Part shown: positions 6,306 to 6,758 of the stretch, in pieces | Position numbering within the stretch: position 1 is the first letter of the stretch | Layout of the letters: the number at the start of each line of letters is the position of its first letter | Source of the DNA: Clostridia bacterium | GTDB taxonomy: Bacteria > Bacillota > Clostridia > Christensenellales > QALW01 | NCBI GenBank assembly: GCA_017964345.1 | Contig: JAGCSD010000055.1 | Coordinates: 1-6,758, forward strand | Direction of reading: 5' to 3' | Length of the DNA: 6,758 nt | The notes under the pieces: generated by a model | What the model saw: the letters and a program-made list of their open reading frames with translations, nothing else | Database searches by the model: none | Told to the model about the DNA's origin: nothing | Made by a program: the position numbers and the translations under genes

Positions 6306-6758
6306 TTATTCTTCCTTTGGCTTGACGCCCGGTTCGGCGATGGCGGAACGCATCTTCGTGTCGGCGAGCATATTTTCCATGCGGTAGTAGTCCATGACGC
6401 CCAAATGCCCGCCCTTGAGGGCTTCCGCCATGGCTTTGGGAACTTCCGCCTCGGCTTCCACCACTTTGGAACGCATTTCCTGCACCTGCGCCTTCATTTC
6501 CTGCTCGCGCGCGACCGCCATGGCACGGCGCTCCTCCGCCTTTGCCTGCGCGATCTTGCGGTCGGCTTCCGCCTGATCCATCTGCAGCTGCGCGCCGATG
6601 TTGCGTCCCACGTCCACGTCGGCGATATCAATGGACAGGATCTCGAACGCGGTGCCGGCGTCTAAGCCCTTTTGCAGAACGGTCTGAGAAATCAGATCCG
6701 GGTTTTCCAGAACGGCTTTGTGGCTTTCGGCACTGCCGCAGGTGGTTACGATGCCTTC
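6306..6758 (-). CDS. floA: Flotillin-like protein FloA, C-terminal part
   Basis: C-terminal 150 residues of FloA, a membrane-anchored SPFH scaffold of functional membrane microdomains. The family is about 330 residues long, so the N-terminal anchor and most of the SPFH domain lie beyond the right edge. Near-diagnostic runs are [35 protein letters not shown] and [14 protein letters not shown], then a long Ala/Glu/Lys/Arg coiled coil ([20 protein letters not shown], then [20 protein letters not shown]). This coil is the EA-repeat oligomerisation region. The protein ends with [19 protein letters not shown] and a short charged tail, PKEE. The frame is open to the window edge, with no frameshift. 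The small membrane-protein gene follows three bases later. In other Firmicutes an nfeD-like gene often precedes floA, and it would be outside this window. Confidence 0.95.
   Translation of the reverse strand, partial: EGIVTTCGSAESHKAVLENPDLISQTVLQKGLDAGTAFEILSIDIADVDVGRNIGAQLQMDQAEADRKIAQAKAEERRAMAVAREQEMKAQVQEMRSKVVEAEAEVPKAMAEALKGGHLGVMDYYRMENMLADTKMRSAIAEPGVKPKEE

Overview
The window looks like a chromosomal segment of a Gram-positive Firmicutes-type bacterium, most likely a Clostridia-class organism of moderately high GC. The pointers are a FloA-type flotillin, a MurAB/MurZ-type MurA, an LmrCD/YheIH-like heterodimeric ABC exporter, a YwaF-like membrane protein, and strong AGGAGG-like ribosome binding sites with near-consensus sigma-A promoters. 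The lineage is inferred from gene families only. I see no rRNA, tRNA, CRISPR array, insertion sequence or phage gene, and no stretch over 300 bases lacks a gene.

Left part (1-2546, minus strand): a two-gene operon for a heterodimeric ABC exporter. It starts from a TTGACA-17-TACAAT promoter. The first gene is complete (590 aa). The second overlaps it by four bases (ATGA) and runs off the left edge. The first half-transporter has Asp instead of the catalytic Glu after Walker B, and, less expectedly, Ile instead of the invariant Walker A Lys. Both changes fall in what should be the non-hydrolytic ATP site of the dimer.

Middle (2609-4423, plus strand): a divergent operon with its own TTGACA-18-TATGAT promoter. 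It encodes a PfkB-family sugar (phosphate) kinase and a seven-helix YwaF/TIGR02206-like membrane protein. A strong hairpin at 4475-4497 separates it from the convergent murA and probably terminates murA.

Right part (4517-6758, minus strand): read in transcription order, the 3' part of floA, then a small uncharacterised single-pass membrane protein gene 3 bp after it, then murA behind its own promoter. murA starts with TTG. Its leader has a strong Shine-Dalgarno-like motif that lies too far upstream, followed by a compact GC-rich hairpin. The floA-linked small protein has an N-terminal membrane helix, a Pro/Gln/Met-rich linker encoded by 9-bp repeats, and a conserved-looking C-terminal helix. 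FloA, the small protein and MurA all point to membrane organisation and cell-envelope synthesis.

Most of the window is ordinary housekeeping content. The items most worth following up are the Walker A substitution, the floA-linked small protein, and the murA leader and promoter architecture.
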